DNA of 64,000 nucleotides from Chlorokybus atmophyticus. Its lineage: Eukaryota; Streptophyta; Chlorokybophyceae; Chlorokybales; Chlorokybaceae. The notes below the pieces were generated by a model. The model searched no databases, had not been told where the DNA came from, and worked only from the letters and a program-made list of their open reading frames with translations. The position numbers and the translations under genes are program-made. This document shows, one piece after another, positions 10,429-21,953 of the stretch. The stretch covers positions 1,326,588 through 1,390,587 of the forward strand of contig RHPI01001037.1 in assembly GCA_009103225.1 (NCBI GenBank). Reading direction: 5' to 3'. Each line of letters opens with the position of its first letter. The first letter of the stretch is position 1.

Positions 10429-12590
10429 TCAACTTGCTTCCTTTGCGCATGCATACTCCCTCACAAACCGCAACGTGGCTTCGCGAACAGACTCTGGCCC
10501 CTCGTCCTCAAAGACACTGCGTACATGAATGGTGTCACACGACACACACAGGCATATGCAATATATCACGCACAACTGAGTTCAACACTAGCAGGGAGCA
10601 CACTGCTTACTCTGACCAAACTGGCTTGTAGGCTTTGAGGCGCCTGGCCTCCTCTTTGGTGAGGGCGGCGTACTTGGCTCCCGGCCCAGCAACACCAGAA
10701 GCAGGGCGCACCACATCATCTATGTGCTGCAACTCCTGAAGCACAATCGCCGCATTCTCTTGCTGCCATAGAAATCACTATTTAGTTCAACGAGTTGTTG
10801 GTTGAGATCAAGCGGCCACAATCCAATACAAAGATTGTATACACACCGGTGGTGTTAGTGCATCCAGCCATAGGTATTGTGGGTCATTGCGGAACCATGT
10901 CAGCTGCCGCGTGGCGTACTGCCTACACAACAAACAAAGTGAGTCGCTCAACCGCACATCGCATACACACTTCGGGTCTCTGATCTGAACGGACGCTATG
11001 TAAGGAACACGGCACTGACCGTGATGCTTGTTTGAAAGAGCCCATAAAGGTGCGAAGGGAGGAGAAGGAGACGTCCTGTGGGTTGGCGCGCATGGCGAGG
11101 AGGTACTCCATGGCCTGGCGGTAGCCAATAGCACGGGACGCGGAGTGGCTGCTCGGTGTGAGCCCAAGCTCCAGCAGGTGTGCCGCCTCAGGTAGCAAAC
11201 CCCCCGCCACCATCGCGTCGCACCGCATATCAATGCGCCGGAACAGCTCCTCGCGCGGCAGCGCCAGGAAGTAGCAACGCCATGATATGTTGTCTCCTGC
11301 ATTGCAATTGGGTTGCACGCGCAGTTACAAATGTGCTTGAATACGCTATCAGTGTGTACATGGGAGCGCGGTTACAAGTGCACAAACACATCCGTACCCA
11401 AGGGGTTGGTGAATGGGACATCAGCGCGAGCCTTTCCGGTTTTGAGCAAGATCTCTTTTGCACGCCTGAGCCGATACCAATCATTGCGTGCAATAGATGC
11501 AGCTGAAGCGGGATCGCCCAACCGTGCAAGCTCTTCAACAGCAGCGTCCCAATCACCATCCTTTCTTAACCCACCCTCCTCTTCATAAACAACGTCTTCA
11601 TCGCTGTTAATTGCTGAGTCCGATTTGGGTGCAAGCGGCCTCCCGCGTGTGAGGAAGCGGATGTACAGCCCGGTGCCGCCAACAACAAAGGGCACAGCGT
11701 TGCGCGAGTGCACGTCTGTGATAGACGCAGCCGCCCGCTCAGCAAAGTCCCCCGCGCTGAAGCCCTCGTGCGGGTCGAGGATGTCCAGCAGGTGGTGGTG
11801 CACCCCTCCCCTTTGCTCCAACGGGGTCTTGTCCGCGCCCACATCCAGCCTGACTGCCAAAGCAAAACCACAGCCCACGCGTCAACCACAAGCACCTGGA
11901 CGTGTACTCAGCTAAGCTGCTTGCTGGCAAAGCTGCACAGCTGTCTGAGTTGCAAGGGACAACAGTGTTGCAATGTGGCATGCACCCACACAATAACATG
12001 CACTGTCAGTACTATGTGTGCATCAACGACATTGACTACTGCTTGAAGCATTCCGCATGCCAACTACCATGCTGTTGGACTGTGCATCAGCCACCTTTGA
12101 ATCTGCAATCAGCAAAGATCAATTGGCAATGCAACTTTGGGGCTGCAATGACGACGCAACTAAGCATGCCTGCACAGTTTATACTGTCTACCGTGTACAA
12201 CAGGCTGCATGTATGTGTAGAATTCAATTTGAGTGATTAATGACCTACAAAGCCCACATTCAGTCGTTTACTGTGTAAGCCTGCCTCGCACAACACCACT
12301 CACCCTCTGTACACCTGGACGGAGTCGGCGGACACCACCTCGCCTGTCATCCCTGCAGGCAAGCCCGTGGCCGCGCGCAGCGCCACGGCCCCCTTCCCCG
12401 CAGCCGTCGTGCCCGTGATCACCACAACCACCCGCTTTGCCGACGACGACGCTGCGGGCACCCTCGCCACAGCAGCAGCAGCCGACGTCATGGCCCCCGC
12501 CACGACCGCCGCCGCCGCCGCCGCCGCCACCGCCGCCGCCGCCATGCAGCTGCTGCAACAGTGCCAATGCCTTGAAGCAACAAGGACCAT
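10429..12590 (-). CDS. miaA: tRNA dimethylallyltransferase (isopentenyltransferase)
   Basis: Six phase-consistent exons: 12590-12304, 11849-11398, 11296-11020, 10922-10847, 10762-10611 and 10516-10429, about 443 residues. It transfers an isopentenyl group from dimethylallyl diphosphate to A37 of tRNAs reading UNN codons; plant relatives also feed cis-zeatin production. The Ala-rich leader is followed by the P-loop VVVVITGTTAAGKGAVA, then VVSADSVQVYRGLDVGADK, HHHLLDILDP, the VGGTGLYIR motif, RAIGYRQAMEYL and SRQYATRQLTWFR, all hallmarks of MiaA. An acidic insert follows the VGGTGLYIR motif (about 24 residues, containing NSDEDVVYEEE). The last two exons add a C-terminal tail (KPVWSDVFEDEGPESVREA). 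The Ala-rich N-terminus suggests organellar import, but this is not certain. The start was taken as the first in-frame ATG; open sequence continues upstream without ATG. Confidence 0.93.
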
Positions 12591-12668
12591 GTTGAAAATG
12601 GCCACAACGGCAGTGTTTCCAACTTGAAGCTTAAAGCTTTGCCACTTTGGGCACTTGTGCTGCCTGCA
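12591..12668. promoter_or_regulatory. Short divergent intergenic region, probable shared promoter
   Basis: Only 78 bp separate the predicted start codons of miaA (minus) and the sulfate-binding protein gene (plus). If both starts are right, the two genes share a bidirectional promoter or have overlapping 5' UTRs. No TATA box is evident in the interval. Confidence 0.45.
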
Positions 12669-14558
12669 ATGGCGGCGGCGGCATGGGCGGTGTCGTTGCC
12701 GTCGGCGTCCGTGTCGTCGGCGTCGTTAGTGTCAGGGGTGTCCTTGTTGGAAGGGCGTCGACGGTGTGCGGGAGATGAGGGCAAGCAGCCGGGCACGCCC
12801 TCACCTGGGGCAGTGCAGTGCAGGGCGGGGCGTGTGGGGCGGCGAGCTGGTAAGGGCAAGGAGGAGGGTTGCCATGGGCGTGACAGCCAGGACGATGAGG
12901 GCTGTGAGGGAGACAATGCTGCATGCAGCTATGCTGTGAGAAACAACAGCGGACAGCAGGCACTGCGCCTGTCCGTGGGTCTGGCGTGGATCCGACTGCC
13001 GCCGTGGGGCAGAGGTGGAGGTGGAAGAGGAGGAGGAGGCGGCGTAGATGCCGACGGGTCACTCATACGCGGGGTAGCTGAAAAGGTATAAACTGTTCGT
13101 ATGTGGTTGCTGTTTGGTGCTCGTGACATGGCCCGTTCGCCTCCCGTTCGCCATCAATGCCAGTGCTCTGCAAGCATCGCATGTTGCATGGAGCGCTTTG
13201 CGGTTATTTAGATTACAAAGCGATACTTCAGACTCATTGTGCAGTCTGTGCCTGCGTGTGAATCCAGCATATCAACCACAACTGCTCTTATTGTGATGCA
13301 TGCAAGCAAATGCATTCTTCGAAGTAGTTAGTTTCTGCAGTGCCATCAAAAGCACTGCACTTTCAGCAGCTACTAGCAAATGCATAGAACCAGAGTCATC
13401 AACCAGGTCGTAAGCTGCAGACCAGGGTCATTTGCACACGCCAGTACAACACCTTTACAACAAGCATGCAGATATACAACCTCTTGCAGGTGTTGCTCGC
13501 TTCGTTTGCAGTAACTAAGGCAGCGTATGAACGCATCACGCGCGCTTTTGCCGCACACTGGCTGGCAGAGACGGGGCGCACTGTGCGTTTCAGGATGACA
13601 TTTGCCGGCAGCGGCACGCAAGCGCGAGCTGTGATGGACGGTCTGCCTGCGGACTTGGTCGCACTCGCACTGCCACTTGATGTCATGAAGATTGCAGAGG
13701 AGGGCCTCGTTGCAAAAGACTGGCGAGAGAAGGTTGGGTTCGGTCTCTTACATAGCACCATTAATGTGGTGCATACCTTGTCCGTCAATGGCGACTGAAT
13801 ATTTTCTCTTGCAGCTTCCAAACAAAGCGTCGGTTGGGGAAACTGTGGTGGCTATAGTGACGCGCGCGGGCAACCCAAAGAACATTCGCAATTGGGCAGA
13901 CCTTGCACGACCAGGCTTGAAAGTCATTACAGCCAACCCCAAGACTGCAGGCGTGGCACGCTGGGCGTTCCTTGCTCTCTGGGGCAGTGTCACCTGTGAC
14001 AACAAGGGCGATGACGCGGCTGCCCTTGCATACGTGCGCGCTGTGTTCGACAATGTGACTGTGCAGCCGCGTGACGCTCGCGAGGCATCCGATGCTTTCT
14101 ACACTCAAGGATTAGGCGATGTGCTTTTAACCTATGAGAATGAAGCCTTGCTAACCAATGCTGAGCGCGCCAAGTTTCGTGCAGAGCCCCTGCCATACTT
14201 GGTGCCCGAGCCCAATGTCTTGGTTGAAACACCTGTTGCGTTGGTGGATCGCAATGCTGATAAGCATCGCGTGCGCCCCGTCTGCGAGGCCTTCTTGAAG
14301 TATTGCTTTGAGCTGCCGGCACAGCGTGAGTTTGCGGTTGCTGGCTTTCGGCCTGTGCATCCACAGGCCGCTGCGGAGGTGGCGGCACAGCGGCCGCCAG
14401 TGCGACGTTCGTGGGGAGTTGAGGAGCTGTTTGAGTCATGGCCTCAGGCGCAGCGGCGCTTCTTTGATACCGGCGCCATCGTGGATGGCATTCAGAAGGA
14501 AGCTCTCAACCGTGCTCACGCGCGTGTCCAAGCGGAGAAGCAGCTTGCAACTGCGTAG
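12669..14558 (+). CDS. Plastid sulfate-binding protein of an ABC sulfate transporter
   Basis: Three exons: 12669-13085, 13490-13732 and 13815-14558, all phase 0, giving 467 residues. Exons 2-3 match periplasmic sulfate/thiosulfate-binding proteins: LLASFAVTKAAYERI at the start of the mature domain, FRMTFAGSGTQARAVMDGLPADLVALAL, GNPKNIRNWADL, ANPKTAGVARWAFLALWG, DVLLTYENEALL, and a C-terminal FLKYCF / FAVAGFRPVHP segment. In green algae the relative Sbp works with SulP1, SulP2 and Sabc to import sulfate across the chloroplast envelope; that role is inferred here. Exon 1 encodes a long low-complexity leader (Ala, Ser, Arg, Gly) consistent with targeting sequence but not conserved, so its start (ATG 12669) is less certain than exons 2 and 3. 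Confidence 0.88.
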
Positions 14559-15167
14559 TTCCTTGACCTGCTCTGCAATTGCTGCTCCTGCGTGTGCTGA
14601 TGCTGTCTCCGTCAACTTGCTGCCCACCAAGCAGGTTGGACCCGTGGTGAGATTTGCCAGTCAGCCATATTCATGCAAGCAACCACATGTTGTGTAAAGT
14701 TTGCTGCTCAGTGTATGCGCTCAGATGATTGTATGCACTGCGCCATATGGGTCTATTCCCGCAGGTGTTGGATCGCGACCGGTGCGAATGCAACAGTTGC
14801 AATGTACATGCCTCAGAGCAAACGCGTGCATTGTTTCCAATTGTTTACTGCGCATGCCAGGAGAAATTGGAGCCAGTTGCAGAATGCATGTGGTCTTTTT
14901 CTGCATGGCAATGCAGGTATCTCATTGTTGTCATTGTATGTTTTCAAGTTGAATGGCTTGCTACAGAGTACATAGTACTTGTACAACTTTGTACTCATAT
15001 ACACGCCAGTCACACCATTTGGTACCTGTCTCGTACACGACAGTGTTGCTATGGCCATCAGTTCGCGGTTGGACTTTACACCAAAGCTAGTCTAGGCATG
15101 GTGGTGTCACCCAATTCAATGCATTGCGTAGTTGGAACGTTGTGCAATGCACGTGGTGTAGAATACG

Positions 15168-15209
15168 CTTATTGGGTCTTTGGCACATTGTGTACACAGA
15201 CCCAATAAG
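15168..15209. repeat. 12-bp perfect inverted repeat
   Basis: CTTATTGGGTCT at 15168-15179 is the exact reverse complement of AGACCCAATAAG at 15198-15209, with an 18-base loop. Confidence 0.9.
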
Positions 15210-15386
15210 TCTGCCTACGCAACGCCATGCTAGCATGCGTAGCTGCCTACCCAGTACACACATGTAACTTGAAGCAGAATTGCGCGAAGCACACTTAGAG
15301 AGGGTTTCTGCAAACGCATGGCACGCATGGCACATGAATGGCATGGCACAAGCATTAGCATAAGCAACAAGTGATAGAGTAAGCGG

Positions 15387-15561
15387 NNNNNNNNNNNNNN
15401 NNNNNNNNNNNNNNNNNNNNNNNNNNNNNNNNNNNNNNNNNNNNNNNNNNNNNNNNNNNNNNNNNNNNNNNNNNNNNNNNNNNNNNNNNNNNNNNNNNNN
15501 NNNNNNNNNNNNNNNNNNNNNNNNNNNNNNNNNNNNNNNNNNNNNNNNNNNNNNNNNNNNN
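15387..15561. other. Assembly gap (run of N)
   Basis: A block of 175 undetermined bases. Confidence 1.
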
Positions 15562-16476
15562 GGCAAGGTGGAGATTACAACTCTACTTTGACTGACACTA
15601 GACTAGATTAAAGACGCGCTAAATAAGACCCTCAAGCAGGCGCGGGGTGGGGGTGCAGGCAAGGGCAATAGCATAGAGAATAGCAACCTGCAGAGCGCAA
15701 GCGAGGGAGGGGATATGGTATGCGGGTATGAAGTTGATGATGGCATGTATGCATTAGTGGCATGCAGCAACAGAGTGCGCATATTATGATGCCTTGCGTC
15801 AGCATCGTGATGGACCACCTCGTACACACAATGCATCCAATTGGCTAATATATACAAAGAGATCAAGCGATATGCAATTACCCCCACCCTTTGTGTGTCA
15901 TGCTTTCACTTTTAACAGTTGGTGCGGCAGCAATGTGTATGTTATAACTTGAACTATCGTAATCATGTGCGGCATCATATCACGGTATCACGCTCATTAT
16001 ATTAGTGTAAACGTCTTCAATTTCAAGCTCAAAAGAACCGTTTTTACATAATAAACGCCTCAGCTTAATGTGGAGTATACAAACGCAGTCACTTAATATA
16101 GCAACACTATTTTATTATATTTGCACAATGGGTGCGTAACCTTTTTTGGGTTGTATAAGTTTGTTGATAGCAAACACATCACGCTTTTGCTCTCGCCATA
16201 TTTCACATATCACAAAGATGTGCAATCAGTAATATCGATAGGTCGAACATTATAGGGTCACGAATCGTATTACGTGATAATGAGTCATTGTGCTTTTTCA
16301 ACATGTGTATCATATAGCCGCGCGTAGTGCGCTTTGCAACTACATTGTAAGCGTTTCCCGAGTGAAATCTCAATACTGCCTTCTGCCCCTTGTTATAATG
16401 GGCTGTAAACAATGTTACAACTTAGTTGTCAGCCTGTGTGACAATACAATAACGATTTGCCACTAATGCGGCATCG

Positions 16477-16509
16477 GTGATGCCAGTTTCATTCTGGGAC
16501 TGGCATCAC
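16477..16509. repeat. 11-bp hairpin
   Basis: GTGATGCCAGT (16477-16487) pairs exactly with ACTGGCATCAC (16499-16509) across an 11-base loop. Function unknown. Confidence 0.85.
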
Positions 16510-17147
16510 TTCACTGCCACAAAACCAGGCACCTCAGCGGCTGGGGCTCAGCGCCGCCACGCAGGTCACAAAGTTGTCAGTCACGAGTTGGTCAGTCCCG
16601 CCCACGCTCTCTAACGCGACCGAGCAAGCGACCGGTCGCTTGCGATGCCCTCCCGCGCACTCTTCCGGACCGCAAGCAGCGCGCGCACCCGGTCAAAACA
16701 CACAGCTGTCGGCGGAACCCGACTGGTCGACGCCGCGATGCCCGGTTAAACTTACAGCAAAGCTAACCCATTCCGATGCGCCTAACCAAGATAGGCAGTA
16801 GAGTCCGCGTCTGGGACCAGACCGATGCTGCCACTCAAGGGTCATAGCTTGACCCAGAACCAGCACACATATGGTTGAAACCAAGATATCTGTGACCTTG
16901 GCGTGCCTGGACACGAGAACATACCGTGGGCGAGCTTTGCCGCCAGAAACTAACCTCGCAGGCAATGTAGAAGGCTTGCTATAGGCCACATTTGTGCGCT
17001 GCATTCTGCTACTGCTAGTTGTCCAGCTGGCATAGGCGCATTTGGTCTGGAGGTGAAGCCACTCACGCAAGCTTGAGGAGCGCGCTGGCGAGGAGAGGCT
17101 GAGGCGAGGCGGCAACCAGGAGCAGCCGTTGCAAGTAGCAAAGGAGG

Positions 17148-18159
17148 ATGGCTGCGGTGGCAAGCACCAGCATGGCTGCCTCGCAGCTGGCCGGCGCCCG
17201 GGTGGCCGGCAGCAGGCAGAGCCTGGGAGGCGCCCCGCTCCAGGCCCTCGTTCCTGCGCTGCCTACACGCATGACAAACAGGCGGCAGGCTACGGTCTCC
17301 ATGGCAACCCAGAAGAAGGTCCGTTGCGCTGAAGCTTGCTGTCGTGCCGTGCATGCCTGTAGCGTTGTATGCTTCCTTGGCGTTGCCGTCGTTGCTTGTT
17401 GCACTCTTGCCAACCGTTCTACCGTGCGGTCTGTCTGTGTCTGTGTCTGTGACTGTCACCGCTGTCTTAGGTCACACTGAACAGCTGTCAACTCGCTTTG
17501 CCGTCTGCTTCATGCAGGTGATCACCTTCTCCGACGGCAAGTTCAACGAGAACTTTGTAACCCAGACGCCAGGCTTTAGCTTGCTGGGAAAGCTCGAGAA
17601 GCTGCGCGTTTTGTCTAAGGTGAGACAACCTGTCTGCAAGCTTTGCTTACTCGCTGGCGTGTGCATGTGCTTGTCACAGTCTATGCGATGCCTTATTTGC
17701 ACTGCAGCTGCTGCCGCTTCAGCCTTGGCTATGCTTGAGACTGACGCTGTTGTTTGGGACTGCTGCATATGGTTGGCTTGCCATCATGTGCACTAGTACA
17801 TGGGTCTAAACCAACGTTGATTGCTGTGATGCGCATTGCAGGTGGAGAAGTCTGGCCTGCTGTCAAAGCTGGAGAAGAGTGGTCTGACCCTTTCTACAAT
17901 TGAGAAGTACGGCCTGCTGTCCAAGGCGGAGAAGTGGGGTCTGCTGACGTTGTTGGAGAAGGTTGCTGCATCCAGCCCAGCTGGCATTGCCTCCATCTCA
18001 CTTCCGTGCGTCATTGCACTGGTCTCCAGCATTGTGCTCATCCCGGATGACACAACCGCTCTGGTCATTGCCAAGGACGCCATTGCTGCCATATCTGCAC
18101 TTGGCGCCCTGACTTCAGTGCTTTTGGCCTACATCCTGGCTGCCATTCAGGACGCTTAG
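17148..18159 (+). CDS. RIQ-type thylakoid protein (DUF1118), grana/LHCII organisation
   Basis: Three exons, 17148-17318, 17518-17619 and 17842-18159, give 196 residues. The first 57 residues (MAAVASTSMAASQLAG, then Arg-rich) form a classic chloroplast transit peptide. The mature part has the repeated helix pattern LGKLEKLRVLSK, VEKSGLLSKLEKSGL, IEKYGLLSKAEKWGLL, followed by two hydrophobic membrane segments (about residues 140-165 and 168-192). This K-x-E-x-x-G-L-L-S-K repeat plus two transmembrane helices is the DUF1118 family, represented in Arabidopsis by RIQ1 and RIQ2, thylakoid proteins that affect grana stacking, LHCII organisation and non-photochemical quenching. The function is transferred by family. 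Splice phases are all zero, so each exon is a self-contained module. Confidence 0.92.
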
Positions 18160-18836
18160 GTCGTATAAAAGTGATATTAGCAGCAGCTGTAGTCTTTATC
18201 TTATGTAGACTTAACCTTGCATTGGTTTGAGCAATGCAGCATGTATTGATGCGAGTGAATGTCCTACTTCTTACTCTGGGTGCGTACCGTAGTGACCAGA
18301 TCTTTATGTATATTTTCCGATTTTTCTTGTTATTTTTCATTTTGTATGCCGTCCTACTGTCTGTTTCGGACATTTCGTTACTTGCGCGCGAAGCGCTTGT
18401 CACACTGTCTTGCAGCATGTCAATGCAAGCTATTAATTTGCTGATGCACGAGGTGCGTGGCCCTGTGGCGGCGTTTCCGGCAATTCGTTACACTGCTAGG
18501 TTATTCCAATAAAGTTTGCATACGAGAGCGTTTGTGGATTTTTTTTCACACGCAAAGTTCTGGTCACTACGACATCCGCTGTCAGCGGCATCTGCAGATG
18601 TGTGCAGACCCAAAGACAAGTACACATCCGTTATATGTGTGCCATCAACCTGCAAAGGACTAAAATGTAAGTACTTGTTTTCAAGGAGATTGAAAGCGCT
18701 AGTATGTGCTAGAATAGGAGATTGAAAGGGGTCACTATGCAAGGACACGCTAGTATGATCCAGTGTTTGTGTGTAATGCTTTGCGAGTCACAATTGCAAT
18801 GTCGACAACATTAGCAACATGAAAAGCAGTACTGAT

Positions 18837-18861
18837 GTATATATATATATATATATTACGA

Positions 18862-18901
<40 letters not shown>
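18837..18901. repeat. (TA)n microsatellite
   Basis: Nearly pure TA dinucleotides, interrupted once by TTACGAATATAAA. Confidence 0.95.
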
Positions 18902-18904
<3 letters not shown>

Positions 18905-19537
18905 TAATTGTCAGGAAGCTGAAGTGCGACACTGCAAGCATGAATCTGAGGCCATGTCCGCGCTGAGTATGGCGGCATGCAATGCAGTGCAGATGGTCTC
19001 AGTACACACAAGCATGCACGCACTCTATTGCATTGATTTCGTAAACATGTGTTAATGTTGGCTTGCAACAGTGTACATATGTACACTTTTGCAAGCACAA
19101 ATATGCAATCTCTCTTTATGATGTGTGTCAAGTTTAGTGATTCAGACACATGCAAAACCCAACACTGCATACTTTGCAGTTGCCAGCATGACTTACATAC
19201 TTATACATGGCGTGCAGGTTGTCATTGTCAACATCGTCGTCGTGCATGCTGCTGCAAGCCAGGTCTAACCTCTTCCTTCTCCTCTGCTGCGCTGTGCAGA
19301 ATGTCCTCGCATTGTAATGGCTGCTGCCTACTGACTACACTGCTGATGCACCAGCGGGACCAAGAATTACAACCTCAGGCAGCCATGGTTGTAGTTCTCG
19401 GTCCTAAGTGGTCTCAACTTGTTGTGTTAGCTAGAGTACAAAAAATACAAAGGCTAGGCAACATAATGTGTCAAGCTCTACCATCAAACCCACGTTGTTC
19501 ATATTTGCCTCTTTGTGTGTGCTGCTAGCACACACAT

Positions 19538-19636
19538 AGCGAACATACGAGCTGCAATTAAGCAAACCCTATCGTAGGGGCCACATGGCATTTGACCCCT
19601 ACGCTTGGGTTTGCTTGATTGCGACTCGTATGTTAC
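19538..19636. repeat. Long imperfect hairpin, MITE-like
   Basis: The left arm contains GAACATACGAG, GCAAT, AAGCAAACCC and CGTAGGGG in order; the right arm has the reverse complements CCCCTACG, GGGTTTGCTT, ATTGC and CTCGTATGTT in mirrored order. Arms are about 42 bp around a short loop (CCACATGGCATTTGA). It may be a small foldback or MITE-type element; no clear target duplication was identified. Confidence 0.7.
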
Positions 19637-20077
19637 GCTCTCAAATCATATACTTGTATACAATAGTTTTTTTTGCACGTACTCACATAAACTGTATGGT
19701 ACAAATTGCATGATGTTAACAAGCCCATAATGTCGACAACCCATTACATATTCGGCAATGCTAGATATTTTAGATAGGTCGTTGACGTGGCTCATGACAA
19801 GTAGTCACACGAGCGCAAGCGGTAAGCACATAAATTATATGCTCATCGTTGGAAGTGCCTGTTATGCATGTTAATCTATATTATACGCCCTGCCCTACCC
19901 TTTTTGCCTATCGTATTTTGCCGACACCCCCCCACCCCTCCCCTTACAACAAGCCCCCATTGATTAGGGGGGGGGGGAGGNGTAACAAATATGGTACATG
20001 CTTGAGCCTATGCTACCTTTACTTACAAGGTACATACGATATTATTGTACATGTGTCATACCAAAGATGCAACGGGG

Positions 20078-20213
20078 ACTTTCGCACTGATCAGTATTGA
20101 TACAGAGGCCCAGAGTGCAAGCAGACACGGATTTGCAAGTGCGAAAATCCTCGTATCATCTTTCTGTATCAACACTATCAGTGTTGATAAAGAGGCCCAT
20201 ATTGCAAGCAGAT
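20078..20213. repeat. Direct plus inverted repeat cluster
   Basis: Two related units (around 20088-20126 and 20175-20213) share AGAGGCCCA and TGCAAGCAGA in the same order. Between them TCTGTATCAACACTATCAG is a near reverse complement of CTGATCAGTATTGATACAGA. The arrangement looks like a degenerate duplicated hairpin. Confidence 0.6.
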
Positions 20214-20597
20214 ATTGCGAGTTGCTCTTTGTGTCTACTCGATATGCAGCGCTATTGTGCATGATAGTGCCACTTCGACATACCACACATGTCATTGACA
20301 ACATCAATCTGCAATACACCACCACCTCCGTGCCAACATGCACTATTTGCGTGCAGCATTTCAAACTGTAAGTTATCTTAAGCTCCAAGGTGCCGCACCA
20401 TAGCAGTGCTTTGCCTATGCCTATGCTAATGCCTGCAGCCATTTGCGTTAAAAGTCCGTTGATGGCTATTACGAGTCTTAATGTCGCAACTCATTAGTAG
20501 CCTCACCTTGGCAAGCCCGTTTAGATGCACGTCCAGCCATTACACACTGATCTGAATGGGCAATTCCCTTCTGCATTTATTGTACATCATGTACACC

Positions 20598-20670
20598 AAT
20601 GATTGCCTGTGTCACACCATGCATAAATGACAACAATGATTGCCTGTGTCACACCATGCATAATGCACAA
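20598..20670. repeat. 37-bp tandem duplication
   Basis: AATGATTGCCTGTGTCACAC begins at 20598 and again at 20635, and the match continues through CATGCATAA, giving two near-identical units. Confidence 0.9.
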
Positions 20671-21953
20671 CAATAGAGGGGTTATGGTACGAGGCAAATG
20701 GCATTATATGCACAAGGGCAAAGGCATCACACAACACAGCAGCAGCAACAACAACACGGGTTGGGGGGCCCTCTATGCTAGCTATGTGCACTAGCTAGCC
20801 GCAAGCGAGGAAGGGAGGAAGTTGGGGGAAGGGGCGAACAGCAGCAAGGACCAGGGACCACCTGCCGGCACCATGCATGCAGGCAGGCACAGCAGCATAC
20901 CCCTTTTGCACAACCTTGCCTGCCCTTGATAGATAATGCTCATGGCTACGCAACCTCTTGTGCAAATGGTTTGCTATACCTGATGCATTTTCTCCACATT
21001 GCGACCACCACTTACATTGCACCTAGCGAGCAACAATATAGTTGAGCAAGTAGGTTGCCTTCAGTCTGCAACCCTACCCCCTTGTTGGTGTATACTTGCA
21101 TGTGCAACGGTAGGATAAGGTCTTCTCCTAGCAGGCGTAAGACCCAGCAACATGTGGCGGCGCCATAACCAGGCGGAAACCACACACAGTGGATGGGGGC
21201 CAAGCTTAGTTCAGGCGTGTTGTCAAGTCCTGTCCGTTGGGTCGCGTATGCTACTGGTGGCTGGGCCCGGGGTCTAACCTCTGCTCCTCTACACACCGCA
21301 AGTAGTACACCTGCTGCCATGACTACAAACCACGCCTTGCTGCCTCTCCGTGAGGTTTGAGGGTCTCTAGCGTCTAGTAGTTGTGGCTGCTGTTGCGTGA
21401 GGTGTAGTAGGTAACTCTGTCTTGGCCCCCACGTAATTGCTTGTTTGCTGGCTTATGCACTTGCTATGTATGCATGGTTACCTCGGGTACATTTGCTTTT
21501 CAGAGTTCTGCTATATGCAACTCTTGTGTGTTATGTGTGTGCGCGTTACTGCGGATGCCGTTTGTTATGTTGTAGTATTGTCACAGGAGAGGTGAAGGCC
21601 AAACTGCGCACAACTTGCTAAACCACATGGACACTTAAGGTCAGCTGCGGAGCTGCGACCCGCACTTGCAGCAACCTTGCAAGCTGCATCCCTCACATTG
21701 ATCCCGCAGCAAACCATACCGACCAACCAACCTCCGACAAGGCCTCACCCACAGCTAAGGCAAACACCAATATCCTCAAAGCAACCTGCAGAACGTTTGC
21801 ATTGCTGCAGCAAGTATACAACAACCATGGTTGACAACTCCAATTCACATATGACCCACACTGGTTTGTTGAGCGTAATGCGCAGGCACAGCTGTTGCCC
21901 CCGCTTAACCAGCCTTCCAGCGATTTAGCCAAACCTGCAAGCTGGGCAGCGCT

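Larger units (their letters stand above)
14559..17147. other. Spacer with assembly gap and hairpins; no gene seen
   Basis: It contains the 3' flank of the sulfate-binding gene, a 12-bp perfect inverted repeat at 15168-15209, a run of N at 15387-15561, AT-rich DNA at 15900-16450, and an 11-bp hairpin at 16477-16509. The stretch 16570-17100 is GC-richer and presumably carries the promoter of the RIQ gene. No coding segment is supported. Confidence 0.5.
18160..21953. other. 3.8-kb repeat-rich spacer
   Basis: No coding segment is supported. It holds a (TA)n tract at 18837-18901, a long hairpin at 19538-19636, C/G-homopolymer runs with one N at about 19926-19981, a near-inverted and direct repeat cluster at 20078-20213, a 37-bp tandem duplication at 20598-20670, and a palindrome-like GCTAGC patch near 20776-20800. 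The spacer separates the 3' ends of two convergent genes. Confidence 0.5.
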
